Assembly (NCBI GenBank): GCA_947495795.1
Contig: CANMAI010000019.1
Location: forward strand, 1 to 38,343
Direction of reading: 5' to 3'
Origin: an uncultured Paracoccaceae bacterium
GTDB taxonomy: Bacteria > Pseudomonadota > Alphaproteobacteria > Rhodobacterales > Rhodobacteraceae
DNA: 38,343 nt
Positions 1-8,783 of the stretch are shown piece after piece. Position numbers and translations under genes: made by a program. Positions within the stretch are counted from its first letter, which is position 1. Each line of letters opens with the position of its first letter. The notes below the pieces were generated by a model, which was not told the DNA's origin, searched no databases, and was given only the letters and a program-made list of their open reading frames with translations.

Positions 1-265
1 AGGCTGCTCTCCTCTGTTTGCAACCTTGAATCAGAAGTCAGGTGATGTGGGAATCCTGAACGTCAACAACCCCTAGTGTGTATCGGATTTAGGTATTATG
101 CTGCATTCTGCTTTTCCAAGCTCGCACAATATGCGCCGTCCGGCGTCTGCCGCTCAAGCGCTGATCAACGTAAGGTTTCGGAACTGCTGCGGATCGAAGG
201 CTGGCCCTCTCTGGGCAGATTTAGCTTCGCCAAATCGCCTGCCGGGCTACGCCTGGAAGTGCGGA

Positions 266-319
266 GACGATGAGCGCTTCAACGGCACACTGCGTCGTGA
301 AGTACTGAACGCAGAATGG
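266..319 (+). pseudogene. Remnant of IS3-family transposase (OrfB C-terminal integrase core)
   Basis: A short in-frame stretch reads DDERFNGTLRREVLNAEW, which resembles the region around the last catalytic Glu of IS3-type OrfB integrases (pattern ESFNGxLRDExLNxEW). Neither the upstream catalytic domain nor a proper C-terminus is found in frame, and no inverted terminal repeats could be identified, so this is a decayed fragment and not a working element. It sits upstream of infC and marks a past insertion at this end of the window. The match is from memory of the family and is short. Confidence 0.5.
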
Positions 320-549
320 CCCCACACACAACTAGACGGGCACAGATCGTCATCAAACCCGGCTCAGACAATACAATCGCGGAGGGCCATAAGAAGCCTA
401 TCGGCTATGTTCTGATGTAAGGAAAATGAGCTGACGCGGGCCGTCACCCATGGCTTTCAATTGCTTATTATATCGCTTATATCAGGGACTCGGTGCGCAG
501 ATGCGCCTCCACTTACTTTCCGTATCAACAACAAAAGGATGGACACGCT
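320..549 (+). other. Non-coding stretch and probable infC leader/promoter region
   Basis: No convincing gene is present between the transposase remnant and infC. AT-rich sequence around 455-482 (ttgcttattatatcgcttatatc) is the best candidate for a promoter and leader of infC. A purine-rich AAAAGGA around 534-540 sits about 10 bases ahead of the proposed ATA start of infC and is a plausible ribosome binding site. No ribosomal leader structure could be assigned by eye. Confidence 0.35.
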
Positions 550-1095
550 ATAGCTCGCAGACCACATCACGCGCCACCACAGCGCGAAACCGGGCCCCGT
601 GTTAACGAACGCGTGCGCTCTGCAGAAATCAGGCTCATCGGAGCCGAGGGGGAAAATGTCGGTGTCGTGACACCTGAACGCGGGATGGAACTGGCGGAAG
701 CGGCCGGGCTTGATCTTGTGGAAATCTCGCCAAATGCCAGCCCACCTGTGTGCAAGATCATGGATTTTGGCAAGTTCAAGTATGAACAGCAGAAAAAGGA
801 ATCTGAGGCGCGCAAGAAGCAGAAGATCATCGAGGTCAAGGAAGTCAAATTCCGGCCGAACACCGATACGCATGACTACGAAGTTAAAATGCGTAACGTG
901 ACAAAGTTTCTTGGTAACGGTGACAAAGTAAAGATTACATTGCGCTTCCGTGGCCGCGAGATGGCCCATCTGGATCTGGGCCGCCGCCTTTTGGAGCGGG
1001 TGGCAGACGACACGACCGAATTGGGCAAGATAGACAGCATGCCCAAGATGGAAGGCCGCCAGATGGTGATGATGATCAACCCTCTGAAAACCTGA
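550..1095 (+). CDS. infC: Translation initiation factor IF-3
   Basis: IF-3 binds the 30S subunit, prevents premature joining of 50S and proofreads the initiator tRNA and start codon. The 181-residue product has both classical domains: an N-terminal domain beginning [21 protein letters not shown] and continuing through [14 protein letters not shown], a linker rich in Lys/Glu ([18 protein letters not shown]), and a C-terminal domain with [17 protein letters not shown] and [13 protein letters not shown]. An ATG at 493 would add 19 residues unlike the family. The ATA at 550 fits the usual N-terminus and has AAAAGGA about 10 bases upstream; rare start codons in infC are a known device for autoregulation by IF-3. 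Here infC is followed by an acyltransferase gene and not by rpmI-rplT. The family is certain; the exact start is inferred. Confidence 0.97.
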   Translation: MARRPHHAPPQRETGPRVNERVRSAEIRLIGAEGENVGVVTPERGMELAEAAGLDLVEISPNASPPVCKIMDFGKFKYEQQKKESEARKKQKIIEVKEVKFRPNTDTHDYEVKMRNVTKFLGNGDKVKITLRFRGREMAHLDLGRRLLERVADDTTELGKIDSMPKMEGRQMVMMINPLKT

Positions 1096-1101
1096 ACGCC
1101 C

Positions 1102-1122
1102 GGGAGGGCACGTCGCCCTCCC
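1102..1122 (+). terminator. Stem-loop downstream of infC
   Basis: A perfect 8-bp stem (GGGAGGGC / GCCCTCCC) with a 5-base loop lies 7 bases after the infC stop codon. No T-run follows, so it may reduce read-through or stabilise the infC mRNA and not terminate fully before the acyltransferase gene. Confidence 0.5.
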
Positions 1123-1156
1123 CCATCAGCTCTTTGCAATCGAGGCGTGAGGCACT

Positions 1157-2068
1157 ATGGGCGAACGCACCGCCTTTGGCGACTATATCGAAAACCTGCC
1201 GGTAAGGCTGCTGATGCTTTTTACTAAGCCGCTGCCAGCGCGAGCGCGCGGTGTGGTGGCTGCGTGGTGCGCCCGGCGCGTTTTGCGCAATGTACCGCAT
1301 CTTCGTGCCCGGGTTTATGATAATCTCGGTCAGGTTTTCCCGGATATGGGCAGCGCCCAAAAGGCGCAGATCCTTGATGGAATTGCCACCAATCTGGGCC
1401 GGACCTTCATCGAAATTCTCCACCCCAAGGATCTACTGGCCCGCGTGGATCGTTTTACATGGTCCGGTGAGGAAGGTTTCAGTGCCATCATGGAGGCGTA
1501 TGGAGCAGGCAAGGGTGCCGTAACACTTTCAGCGCACTTCGGGCAGTGGGAGGCAACGCGTGCGTTCATGCTGCACAATGGTGTTGAGGTCGGTGCCATC
1601 TACCGCCCGCTGGAAAACCGATTTACGGAGAAGGATCTCACCGCGCGTTACGCCACCTTTGGCAGCCCTCTATTTCCCAAGGGTCGGGCAGGCACGCGGG
1701 CGTTGGTGAAGCATCTGGCGGCAGGCCGCACGCTCGGCATTCTGCATGATCAGAAGATCGATGACGGGCTGGTGCTCGATTTCATGGGGCAACCGGCAGC
1801 TACTTCGCCGATGGCGGCGGAACTCGCGCTCAAGTTCAAGCGCCCGCTGGTGGCAAGCTATGCCACGCGCAGCCCGGATCTTTCCTCCATTCACATCGCA
1901 TTCGATCCGCCCATCCCGCATACGACAGCGAAGGAAATGACGCAGGCTATGAATAACGGTTTAGCGCGGCATGTGTTTGCGCATCCCGAACAGTATTACT
2001 GGCTTCACCGCCGCTGGCAGATCCGAAACCCCAAGCATCTGGAGCAACTCGCTGCGCAAGAGGCCTGA
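1157..2068 (+). CDS. Lipid A-type lysophospholipid acyltransferase (LpxL/HtrB family)
   Basis: The 303-residue protein belongs to the LpxL/HtrB superfamily, inner-membrane enzymes that transfer an acyl chain from acyl-ACP to lipid A precursors or related lipids. The typical catalytic block appears as SAHFGQWEATRAF (H-x4-E type; the family usually has HxGNWE), followed by GAIYRPLENR, then LHDQKIDDGLVLDFMGQPA and a Pro-rich substrate-binding region near the C-terminus, in the usual order. Length is normal (about 290-310). The ATG at 1157 has GAGG a few bases upstream. The gene is 61 bases after infC on the same strand and may be co-transcribed past the intervening stem-loop. The exact acyl donor and acceptor cannot be told from sequence; an ornithine-lipid or other lipid role is possible. 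Confidence 0.88.
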   Translation: MGERTAFGDYIENLPVRLLMLFTKPLPARARGVVAAWCARRVLRNVPHLRARVYDNLGQVFPDMGSAQKAQILDGIATNLGRTFIEILHPKDLLARVDRFTWSGEEGFSAIMEAYGAGKGAVTLSAHFGQWEATRAFMLHNGVEVGAIYRPLENRFTEKDLTARYATFGSPLFPKGRAGTRALVKHLAAGRTLGILHDQKIDDGLVLDFMGQPAATSPMAAELALKFKRPLVASYATRSPDLSSIHIAFDPPIPHTTAKEMTQAMNNGLARHVFAHPEQYYWLHRRWQIRNPKHLEQLAAQEA

Positions 2069-2071
2069 GCG

Positions 2072-2788
2072 CTATTGGGCGATTGCCGCCGCGATCACAT
2101 CGCCCGCCTTGCCGTCCTGCAGGAAGACGGCGAAGTTGCCGCCCTCCGGCACATCCAGCGTTTCTGCCGCATCGCCGGACCAGCGTCCAAGCTCTCGCAG
2201 TTCAGTTACCACATGATGGTAGGAGATATTGCGGCCCGCATTCTCGCCCCGCCCGATCGCGACGCTTGCCTCAGGCTGAAAAACGGCCAACATCACCCGC
2301 GTTGTAGGCAAGCCAGTAGCCTTGGGGGTAAGCGTGATACGCGTGCCATCGCCTGCGTTGGTGAGCGCTACCTCCGCACGCTCAGCCGCATTGGAATGCT
2401 CGACGATGCTTGCCGCAATGCTTAGCTTGTCGTGGCCGACAAAACTGTGGCTGCCTTGAATTACGATCTCCGGCGTAAACTTACCGCGCAGCCGCTGCTT
2501 GATCCCGGAGCGATCCGTGTTGCCCACATAGTCATGCTGGCGGGCCGTGTTGGCCTTGCTGGCGAACGTATCCTTCCAGCCGAGATAATCCCAATAATCC
2601 ACATGGAACGAGAGAGCGACCACCCGTTTGTCTTTCGTCAAATCCCCCAGCAACCGATCCGCAGGCGGGCAAGAGGAGCAGCCCTGCGAGGTGAAGAGTT
2701 CCACAAGCACGGGCTGCCCGGCATGAGCCGCGCTGGTACCAAACGGCGCAAGCGCAATGAGGACGGGCAAAAGAAGACGCTTAATCAT
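2072..2788 (-). CDS. DUF1223 family secreted thioredoxin-like protein
   Basis: The 238-residue product starts with a clear Sec signal peptide (MIKRLLLPVLIALAPFGTSAAHA) and continues with QPVLVELFTSQGCSSCPPAD, the signature of the DUF1223 family. The CSSCPPAD segment is a CxxC motif in a thioredoxin-like fold, and FHVDYWDYLGWKDTF is a second well-conserved block. The protein is probably periplasmic. Its function is unknown; the CxxC suggests redox activity. It converges on the acyltransferase gene, with only 3 bases between the two stop codons. DUF1223 genes near acnA and ccm genes are familiar to me in Rhodobacterales, so this could be a conserved neighbourhood. Confidence 0.9.
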   Translation of the reverse strand: MIKRLLLPVLIALAPFGTSAAHAGQPVLVELFTSQGCSSCPPADRLLGDLTKDKRVVALSFHVDYWDYLGWKDTFASKANTARQHDYVGNTDRSGIKQRLRGKFTPEIVIQGSHSFVGHDKLSIAASIVEHSNAAERAEVALTNAGDGTRITLTPKATGLPTTRVMLAVFQPEASVAIGRGENAGRNISYHHVVTELRELGRWSGDAAETLDVPEGGNFAVFLQDGKAGDVIAAAIAQ

Positions 2789-2847
2789 GAGATCAGCACT
2801 ATCGCCAGAGAGGATGACTTGCCAGTCAAGCTATTGCGAGAAATGTG

Positions 2848-3288
2848 TCAGATCCAGCGGCGGGTCTCTGTGATCCATTCCTCTGCCTCAGGTCCGAAAG
2901 CGGTACGAAGGGCCGCTTCCTCCCCCAGTACAAAGCGCTGTGTAATGATAAAGGGGAAGATGGCCACCGGCAAAAGACCGGAAAGGCCGCCTTGCCCGAG
3001 TGCATAGCCGAACAGGAGTATCGTAAGGCCCGTGTAGATCGGGTTGCGGTTTAAGCGGTACGGCCCCTCGATGATGAGGGCTCTGGGCGCATGATGCGGC
3101 TCGATCGGTGTTTCCTTGCGCCAGAACCAGATGGCAGACCAGAAAATGAGCGCCAGCCCACCCCAGAAAAAGAGAGCTGCAAGAATCGGCCATTCAAAGC
3201 GCAAGAGCGGTAGAAACCGTGCGAGAAGATAGATGGCAATAGCAGTACCAAGCGCCCATATTGGCGGCAAATCCGGGAAACCCTTCAT
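2848..3288 (-). CDS. Isoprenylcysteine carboxyl methyltransferase-like integral membrane protein
   Basis: The 146-residue protein has about four hydrophobic segments (IWALGTAIAIYLLARFLP, WPILAALFFWGGLALIFWSA, YTGLTILLFGYALG and LLPVAIFPFII) and the C-terminal family motif GPYRLNRNPIYTG, which in ICMT/PEMT-like enzymes forms the S-adenosylmethionine site. I chose the ATG at 3288 because GGGAGGAAA lies just ahead of it; an upstream start at 3390 would add a non-conserved tail. Bacterial members are annotated as isoprenylcysteine methyltransferases, but their real substrates are mostly unknown. It follows the same strand as the DUF1223 gene with a 59-base gap and may share a transcript with it. 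Confidence 0.85.
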   Translation of the reverse strand: MKGFPDLPPIWALGTAIAIYLLARFLPLLRFEWPILAALFFWGGLALIFWSAIWFWRKETPIEPHHAPRALIIEGPYRLNRNPIYTGLTILLFGYALGQGGLSGLLPVAIFPFIITQRFVLGEEAALRTAFGPEAEEWITETRRWI

Positions 3289-3838
3289 GGATTTCCTCCC
3301 GTGAGTGGGTGATCGAACGCTGATGCTTGGGTCAACACAGGCATTGCGAGCGTGCCACGTGACAGCAGACAACAATAGAGCGGAGACCATTCCACAACGC
3401 TCCGTACGCAGCCCAATCTCTTCGCCACATTCTCAAACCGTTGCACTGAATTTTCCATTTTCACTCCCAAAGAACAAACAGCATTCTCTCCTGCCGAGAA
3501 GACAATCAACTTCCCTCTCTGCACGCAAGCCGGTGCACGCTCGTCCGAGAGCCGGCTTGCGGCTGGTGAAGAAATACGGCCAGCACGCGCTCGTGGTTCA
3601 CAGCAGGCCTGCACTTTGATTTGAGCACGAAAGGTATAAAGCGCTCCATCAATTATCTGTCAGCCCGTAAATATCACGCGCTCCGCCGCGCCAGTCTTCG
3701 ATGCAGTGACATAGGTTTTCAAAACATAATTGATTGGTCTTCACCCTAGGGCAAGACGCTTCAAGGCGATCCGGTTTTCCGGGAGCTGCGGGTGGGTGTG
3801 GCGGCTCCCGGAAAACCGGATCGCCGCCCCTGCAATTC
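3289..3838. other. 550-bp intergenic region without a convincing gene
   Basis: Several short open frames cross this stretch but none has a recognisable family, a good ribosome binding site or protein-like composition. The only clear structure is the long inverted repeat at 3765-3825. The promoter of the methyltransferase/DUF1223 pair must lie at the left end and the acnA transcript ends at the right. Confidence 0.5.
3765..3825 (-). terminator. Perfect 22-bp inverted repeat downstream of acnA
   Basis: The arms 3765-3786 and 3804-3825 are perfect reverse complements over 22 bases (left arm begins GGCGATCCGGTTTTCCGGGA), separated by a 17-base G-rich loop. It begins 14 bases beyond the acnA stop codon, where a transcription terminator is expected. 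The stem is far longer than a usual terminator and there is no strong T-run after it, so it could also be a 3' stabilising hairpin or a mobile miniature repeat. Confidence 0.6.
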
Positions 3839-6526
3839 TCAAGCGGCTGCGAGATTGCGCAGCACATAGTGCAAGACGCCGCCATTTTCCACGTACTCGA
3901 TCTCCACTTCCGTATCGATCCGGCATTTCAGCTGGATCTCCTTGGTGGAACCGTCGGGGTAGGTGATCGCTGCGGGCACATTGGAAAGCGGTACAAGATC
4001 ACCTTCCAGCCCCGAAATGCTCACCACCTCGTCGCCGGTCAAGCCCAGAGATGTCCGGCTGTCGCCGCCCGTGAACTCGAAAGGTACAACGCCCATGCCC
4101 ACGAGGTTGGACCGGTGGATCCGCTCAAAGCTCTCGGCAATCACGGCCTTAACGCCCAGAAGTGCCGTTCCCTTGGCCGCCCAGTCCCGAGAAGAGCCTG
4201 TGCCGTATTCCTTGCCCGCAATCACGACCAGTGGCGTGTCTTCGGCCTGATAGGCCATCGCCGCATCATAGATGCTCATCTGGCTGCCATCGGGCCCCTT
4301 GGTATAGCCGCCCTCAACACCGTCCAGCATCTCGTTCTTGATGCGGATATTGGCAAATGTGCCGCGCATCATCACCTGATGGTTGCCGCGCCGCGCACCG
4401 TAGGAATTGAACTCCCGTGGGGCAACCTGCCGGTCCACCAAATACTGGCCTGCGGGATGTGCTTCCTTAAAGGAGCCTGCGGGCGAAATGTGATCAGTCG
4501 TCACACTGTCGGCCAGCATGGCGAGGATCCGTGCACTGGAGACATTGGAAATGGTACCCGGCTCTTTGCCCATACCTTCGAAGTATGGCGGATTCTGCAC
4601 GTAGGTCGAGGCCGAGGGCCACGAATATGTAAGGCTTTCGGTCGTGTCGATTCCCTGCCATTTCTCATCGCCCGTGAACACTTCGGCGTATTTGGACATG
4701 AAGCTTTCGCGCGTCACGGTCTTTTCAACCAACTCTGCAATCTCCTTCGCAGAGGGCCAGATGTCTTTTAGATATACTGGATTGCCGTTCTTATCGGTGC
4801 CCAGCGCTTCTGTGGTGACATCGATATTCATATCCCCCGCAATCGCATAGGCCACCACCAGCGGCGGTGATGCCAGATAGTTCGCCCGCACGTCCGGATT
4901 AACCCGGCCCTCGAAGTTGCGGTTGCCTGACAGTACGGATGTGGCCACCAGATCGCCCTCATTGATTGCCTTCGAAATGTTCTCCGGCAAGGGTCCCGAG
5001 TTTCCGATACAAGTCGTGCAGCCATACCCAACAAGGTTGAAGCCGAGCGCATCAAGATCATCCTGAAGGCCTGCTGCTTCGAGATAGTCGCTTACCACCT
5101 GAGAGCCTGGCGCGAGCGATGTTTTCACCCAGGGTTTGCGGTTCAGGCCCAGTTCGCGCGCCTTCCGCGCCACGAGCCCGGCGCCGATCATCACATATGG
5201 GTTGGACGTGTTGGTACAGGAGGTGATGGCCGCAATCACGACGGAGCCGGAATGGATCGTGTAATCCTCCCCCTCAACAGGCACTTCCTTGCCAAGCGGG
5301 CGACTGAATTCGCTATCCATATGGCCTTTGAACGTATGCGCCGCTTCGGAGAGCAGGATCCTGTCCTGCGGCCGTTTCGGCCCTGAAATCGCAGGCACAA
5401 CAGAGCCCATTTCAAGCGAAAGCGTAGATGTGTAGACGGGGTCATAATCCGCGCCGCGCCAGAACCCATTCGCCTTGGCATAGGCCTCCACCAGGGCAAT
5501 CCGATCCTCATCGCGGCCAGAGGTACGCAGGTAACGCAACGTCTCGTCGTCCACGGGGAAGAAACCGCAGGTTGCACCGTATTCGGGTGCCATATTTGCA
5601 ATTGTCGCGCGATCAGCGAGCGGCAAATTGTTCAACCCCGGCCCATAGAATTCCACGAATTTGCCCACCACCTTGTGCTCGCGCAGCATCTGCGTCACGC
5701 GCAGTACAAGATCCGTTGCAGTTACGCCTTCGGTCAGCGCCCCCTCAAGCCTGAAGCCGACAACCTCGGGGATCAGCATGGAGATCGGCTGGCCCAGCAT
5801 TGCGGCCTCCGCTTCGATCCCGCCAACACCCCAACCGAGAATTGCAAGCCCGTTCACCATCGTCGTATGACTGTCTGTGCCAACAAGCGTATCGGGGTAC
5901 GCAACTTCCTCGCCGTTCTGGTCCTTGTCCGTCCAGACTGTCTGGCCCAAATACTCAAGGTTCACCTGATGGCAGATCCCCGTTCCGGGAGGTACCACGC
6001 GGAAATTGTCAAACGCGCCCTGCCCCCATTTCAAAAATTCGTAGCGCTCGCCATTGCGCTGGTACTCACGGTCCACATTAATCTGGAAGGCACGTGGATT
6101 GCCGAACTCATCCACCATCACGGAGTGGTCAATCACCAGATCCACAGGGTTGAGCGGGTTGATCTTCTCCGGATCGCCGCCTAGCGCCACCATCGCATCG
6201 CGCATTGCGGCAAGATCCACAACCGCAGGCACGCCTGTGAAATCCTGCATCAGCACACGCGCGGGCCGGTAAGCAATCTCGCGCGGGTTCTTGCCCCCGT
6301 TCGCACCCCATTCGGAGAAGGCGCGGATGTCATCCTGCGTCACCGTTTTACCATCCTCGAACCGCAGCATGTTCTCCAGCACCACCTTCAGCGCAGCAGG
6401 CAGTCTGGCAAAGCTTCCAAGCCCGGCCTCTTCGGCTGCCGCAATCGAATAGTAGGAGATGTTGGCCCCCCCGGATGTCAGGCTCCGGCGGGTTTTGGCA
6501 CTGTCGGTTCCAACGGTGATCGGCAT
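3839..6526 (-). CDS. acnA: Aconitate hydratase A
   Basis: Aconitase interconverts citrate and isocitrate in the TCA cycle using a 4Fe-4S cluster in the cytoplasm. The 895-residue length matches AcnA/IRP-type enzymes. The three cluster cysteines are visible at about C437 (SCTNTSNP) and C503/C506 ([13 protein letters not shown]). Other family blocks include the substrate-domain [20 protein letters not shown] and the swivel domain sequence [16 protein letters not shown] chose the ATG at 6526, which gives the usual [14 protein letters not shown]-like N-terminus with GGAGAA upstream; the ATG at 6589 adds 21 residues unlike the family. It is divergent from ccmA, an arrangement I recall from other Rhodobacterales. 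Confidence 0.98.
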   Translation of the reverse strand: MPITVGTDSAKTRRSLTSGGANISYYSIAAAEEAGLGSFARLPAALKVVLENMLRFEDGKTVTQDDIRAFSEWGANGGKNPREIAYRPARVLMQDFTGVPAVVDLAAMRDAMVALGGDPEKINPLNPVDLVIDHSVMVDEFGNPRAFQINVDREYQRNGERYEFLKWGQGAFDNFRVVPPGTGICHQVNLEYLGQTVWTDKDQNGEEVAYPDTLVGTDSHTTMVNGLAILGWGVGGIEAEAAMLGQPISMLIPEVVGFRLEGALTEGVTATDLVLRVTQMLREHKVVGKFVEFYGPGLNNLPLADRATIANMAPEYGATCGFFPVDDETLRYLRTSGRDEDRIALVEAYAKANGFWRGADYDPVYTSTLSLEMGSVVPAISGPKRPQDRILLSEAAHTFKGHMDSEFSRPLGKEVPVEGEDYTIHSGSVVIAAITSCTNTSNPYVMIGAGLVARKARELGLNRKPWVKTSLAPGSQVVSDYLEAAGLQDDLDALGFNLVGYGCTTCIGNSGPLPENISKAINEGDLVATSVLSGNRNFEGRVNPDVRANYLASPPLVVAYAIAGDMNIDVTTEALGTDKNGNPVYLKDIWPSAKEIAELVEKTVTRESFMSKYAEVFTGDEKWQGIDTTESLTYSWPSASTYVQNPPYFEGMGKEPGTISNVSSARILAMLADSVTTDHISPAGSFKEAHPAGQYLVDRQVAPREFNSYGARRGNHQVMMRGTFANIRIKNEMLDGVEGGYTKGPDGSQMSIYDAAMAYQAEDTPLVVIAGKEYGTGSSRDWAAKGTALLGVKAVIAESFERIHRSNLVGMGVVPFEFTGGDSRTSLGLTGDEVVSISGLEGDLVPLSNVPAAITYPDGSTKEIQLKCRIDTEVEIEYVENGGVLHYVLRNLAAA

Positions 6527-6766
6527 GGGGCATTCTCCATTGATGGCTACAGGATGTGGCTGGTGTTGCGCTTCGTATGCCCCAAACACAGCCTTCTCGC
6601 AAGGGAAGGAAACGTAAAAGTGTACAATTGCATACTAATATTTGACGGTAACAGCCCGGAACAGAGAACCCCGCCTCAAATTCTGCAGGCCACATGCACG
6701 AGCGGTTTTGCTCTTGGAGCCAAAAACTGATTCAGATTTGCCGTCTTTCCCTGTAAGCCCGAGTTT

Positions 6767-7411
6767 ATGAGCCTTTCCATTGCCACCCTTTCCGTAATCC
6801 GCCAGCATCGTGTGATCCTCTCGGATATCTCGTTCGAGGTTGGGAACGGCAAGGCGATTCTCCTGCGCGGGCCAAATGGCGTTGGCAAAACAACGCTTCT
6901 TCGTGCGCTCGCAGGGTTCATTCCGGCCATGGGCACAGTCCTCCACAATGGCGCGGACCTTCGCACGGCTCGTGAAGACTATCTTCAGGGCATAGCTCTT
7001 TCCGGTCATCTTGATGGGCTCAAGCCCGCTATGACTGTTGCGGAAACACTTGCCTTCTGGTCGGGCATCTACGGCTCCAATGCAACGCGCATTGCAGAAG
7101 CTTTCGATCTCGTCCAACTGGCGGATCGCCCTACTGCCCGACTCAGTGCAGGGCAGAAACGGCGCCTTGGCCTTGCCCGCCTGCCACTTACCGGGGCCAT
7201 GCTCTGGCTGATGGACGAGCCTACAGTCTCACTAGATGCAGAAAATACAGCTCGATTGGTGGATGTTCTCAAATCGCATCTCGCCGGGGGAGGCAAGGCC
7301 ATCATAAGTACGCATCAACCCCTGGATCTGCCGGGCGGGCGCAGTCTCACGCTCAATGCGATTGCACTCACAAGCCAGGCTGATCCATTCCTTGAAGGTA
7401 TAATTGTGTGA
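6767..7411 (+). CDS. ccmA: Heme exporter ATP-binding subunit CcmA
   Basis: CcmA is the ATPase of the CcmABCD complex, which releases heme-loaded CcmE during cytochrome c maturation on the periplasmic side. The 214-residue product carries Walker A GPNGVGKTT (residues 35-43), an ABC signature region LSAGQKRRLGLARL, and Walker B LWLMDEP followed by the switch His in ISTHQP. The length is typical for CcmA (about 200-215), short for an ABC ATPase. It overlaps ccmB by 4 bases (GTGA), which indicates translational coupling. The ribosome binding site is weak. The expected partners ccmC, ccmD and ccmG do not follow ccmB here. Confidence 0.93.
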   Translation: MSLSIATLSVIRQHRVILSDISFEVGNGKAILLRGPNGVGKTTLLRALAGFIPAMGTVLHNGADLRTAREDYLQGIALSGHLDGLKPAMTVAETLAFWSGIYGSNATRIAEAFDLVQLADRPTARLSAGQKRRLGLARLPLTGAMLWLMDEPTVSLDAENTARLVDVLKSHLAGGGKAIISTHQPLDLPGGRSLTLNAIALTSQADPFLEGIIV

Positions 7412-8073
7412 GCCCCGCCCGCGCACTTCTTCTCAGAGATCTCCGCCTCGGCCTCCGCTCTGGTGCAGGCACCATTCAGGCGCTCATCTTCTTTCTAATC
7501 CTGATCCTCCTGATGCCGCTCGGCATTGGCCCGGATACGGGCCTGCTGGCGAAAGTGGCCCCCGGCACGCTTTGGCTCGGTGCGTTGCTCGCCTGCCTAC
7601 TATCGCTGGATCGCCTCTTTCAGGCGGACCTTGAGGACGGCTCGCTCGATATCCTCGCCCTCGCCCCAATGCCATTGGAGCTTACCGCCGCAACCAAAGC
7701 AGCGGCCCACTGGCTCACAACGGGCTTGCCGCTTACACTGGCCAGCCCACTCCTTGCACTCGCTCTCAATCTGCCGGGGGAAGCACTGCCGTGGCTCATC
7801 GCCAGTCTCGCTTTCGGAACACCTGCCCTCAGCTTCATCGGCGGGATAGGCGCGGCCCTCACCCTCGGCCTTCGCCAGGGTGGACTTCTGATCGGGATCC
7901 TCACGCTGCCACTCTATATCCCGACGCTGATCTTCGGCGCGCAAACAGCCATAGCAGCGACGGATGGCCGAAATCCGCTGCCCGCACTGGCACTCACCAC
8001 GGCCCTCACATTGGGAACGCTGGCGCTTGCACCCTTTGCCACCGCAGCAGTTTTACGCATCCAACTGAGATAA
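7408..8073 (+). CDS. ccmB: Heme exporter permease CcmB
   Basis: The 221-residue integral membrane protein has six hydrophobic segments and the CcmB features LLLRDLRLGLRSG at the N-terminus, LLSLDRLFQADLEDGSLDILALAPMP in the first half, and a GALTLGLRQGG-like loop before the last two membrane spans. CcmB is the membrane partner of CcmA in the CcmABCD complex. Translation starts at a GTG that overlaps the ccmA stop by 4 bases. Length is normal, so the gene appears intact. After it the operon breaks off: an unrelated membrane-anchored protein follows about 90 bases later where ccmC is usually found. Confidence 0.93.
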   Translation: MSPARALLLRDLRLGLRSGAGTIQALIFFLILILLMPLGIGPDTGLLAKVAPGTLWLGALLACLLSLDRLFQADLEDGSLDILALAPMPLELTAATKAAAHWLTTGLPLTLASPLLALALNLPGEALPWLIASLAFGTPALSFIGGIGAALTLGLRQGGLLIGILTLPLYIPTLIFGAQTAIAATDGRNPLPALALTTALTLGTLALAPFATAAVLRIQLR

Positions 8074-8165
8074 TCACACTACCAAACACGAATATGTATA
8101 TTTAGCCCCTCCCGAACCCTCCAGCGATTTGATAAGATTCAGCCGGAAACCAATCGGGGGCGATT

Positions 8166-8759
8166 TTGCGGAGACTATACGAACAAGGCATAGTCGGTTT
8201 TCTGGGCATCCTTGGCCTTTCCCTCGCCATCAAGCTCTACGTCCGTGCAGAGCCTGCACCCAGCATCACCCCCATCGCAGAGTGCATCGAAACCACCTGC
8301 ACTGTGCGGATCCAGCTCAAGCAGAATGGCGAAACCGTTCTCTCTGCCCCCCTGCCCTTTGAAGCCTATAGCGGCGAAATTGCCCCGTTGGACACCACCG
8401 AAGGCTTCAGTCATCCCACGGGGAACCCGCGCCAGATCACTGCGTGGACAATCGGGCGTGAGGAAGATGCGATCGAGGTTGCGGTCGAGATGGCGGAAAC
8501 TACCCACGGAGGATCGGCCATTCTGGTTTATCAGATCGCGGGCTTTGAGCATCTCAAGCGCGCCAGCCTCGTTCTCGCCCCCGAAACGCTACGGCCGATT
8601 GCGACCTTCGTTGAAAGCCAAGGCCTCGAGATTATCACCATGGCCCCCACGGTCACCGGGGTAACCGTGGAACGCACTGCTCCAGATGGCCGCAGCACAT
8701 CAAAGGCCTTCCGCTGGAGCGCGCCAAACACGCCCCTAGCTCTGTTTGAAACCAACTGA
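8166..8759 (+). CDS. Hypothetical membrane-anchored periplasmic protein
   Basis: I do not recognise this 197-residue protein. It begins with a basic residue pair and one hydrophobic segment (GIVGFLGILGLSLAIKLYV, about residues 8-27), which is either a signal peptide or an N-terminal anchor; the rest is soluble, polar and rich in beta-prone stretches. Two cysteines (AECIETTCTV, about residues 39-45) could form a disulphide. The proposed start is a TTG at 8166 with GGGGG five bases upstream. It follows ccmB by 92 bases on the same strand and precedes the peptidase gene by 24 bases, so it may be part of one transcript with either. No function is proposed. Confidence 0.6.
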   Translation: MRRLYEQGIVGFLGILGLSLAIKLYVRAEPAPSITPIAECIETTCTVRIQLKQNGETVLSAPLPFEAYSGEIAPLDTTEGFSHPTGNPRQITAWTIGREEDAIEVAVEMAETTHGGSAILVYQIAGFEHLKRASLVLAPETLRPIATFVESQGLEIITMAPTVTGVTVERTAPDGRSTSKAFRWSAPNTPLALFETN

Positions 8760-8783
8760 TTTCACCAAAAGGGAATTTCGGCC

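Noticed and set aside
3305-3619. 104-codon + strand frame in the gap before acnA
   Set aside because: It overlaps the start of the methyltransferase gene, lacks a ribosome binding site and has no recognisable sequence.
3734-4771. A 345-codon open frame on the + strand over acnA
   Set aside because: It is antisense to acnA, which is beyond doubt, and its product resembles no family.
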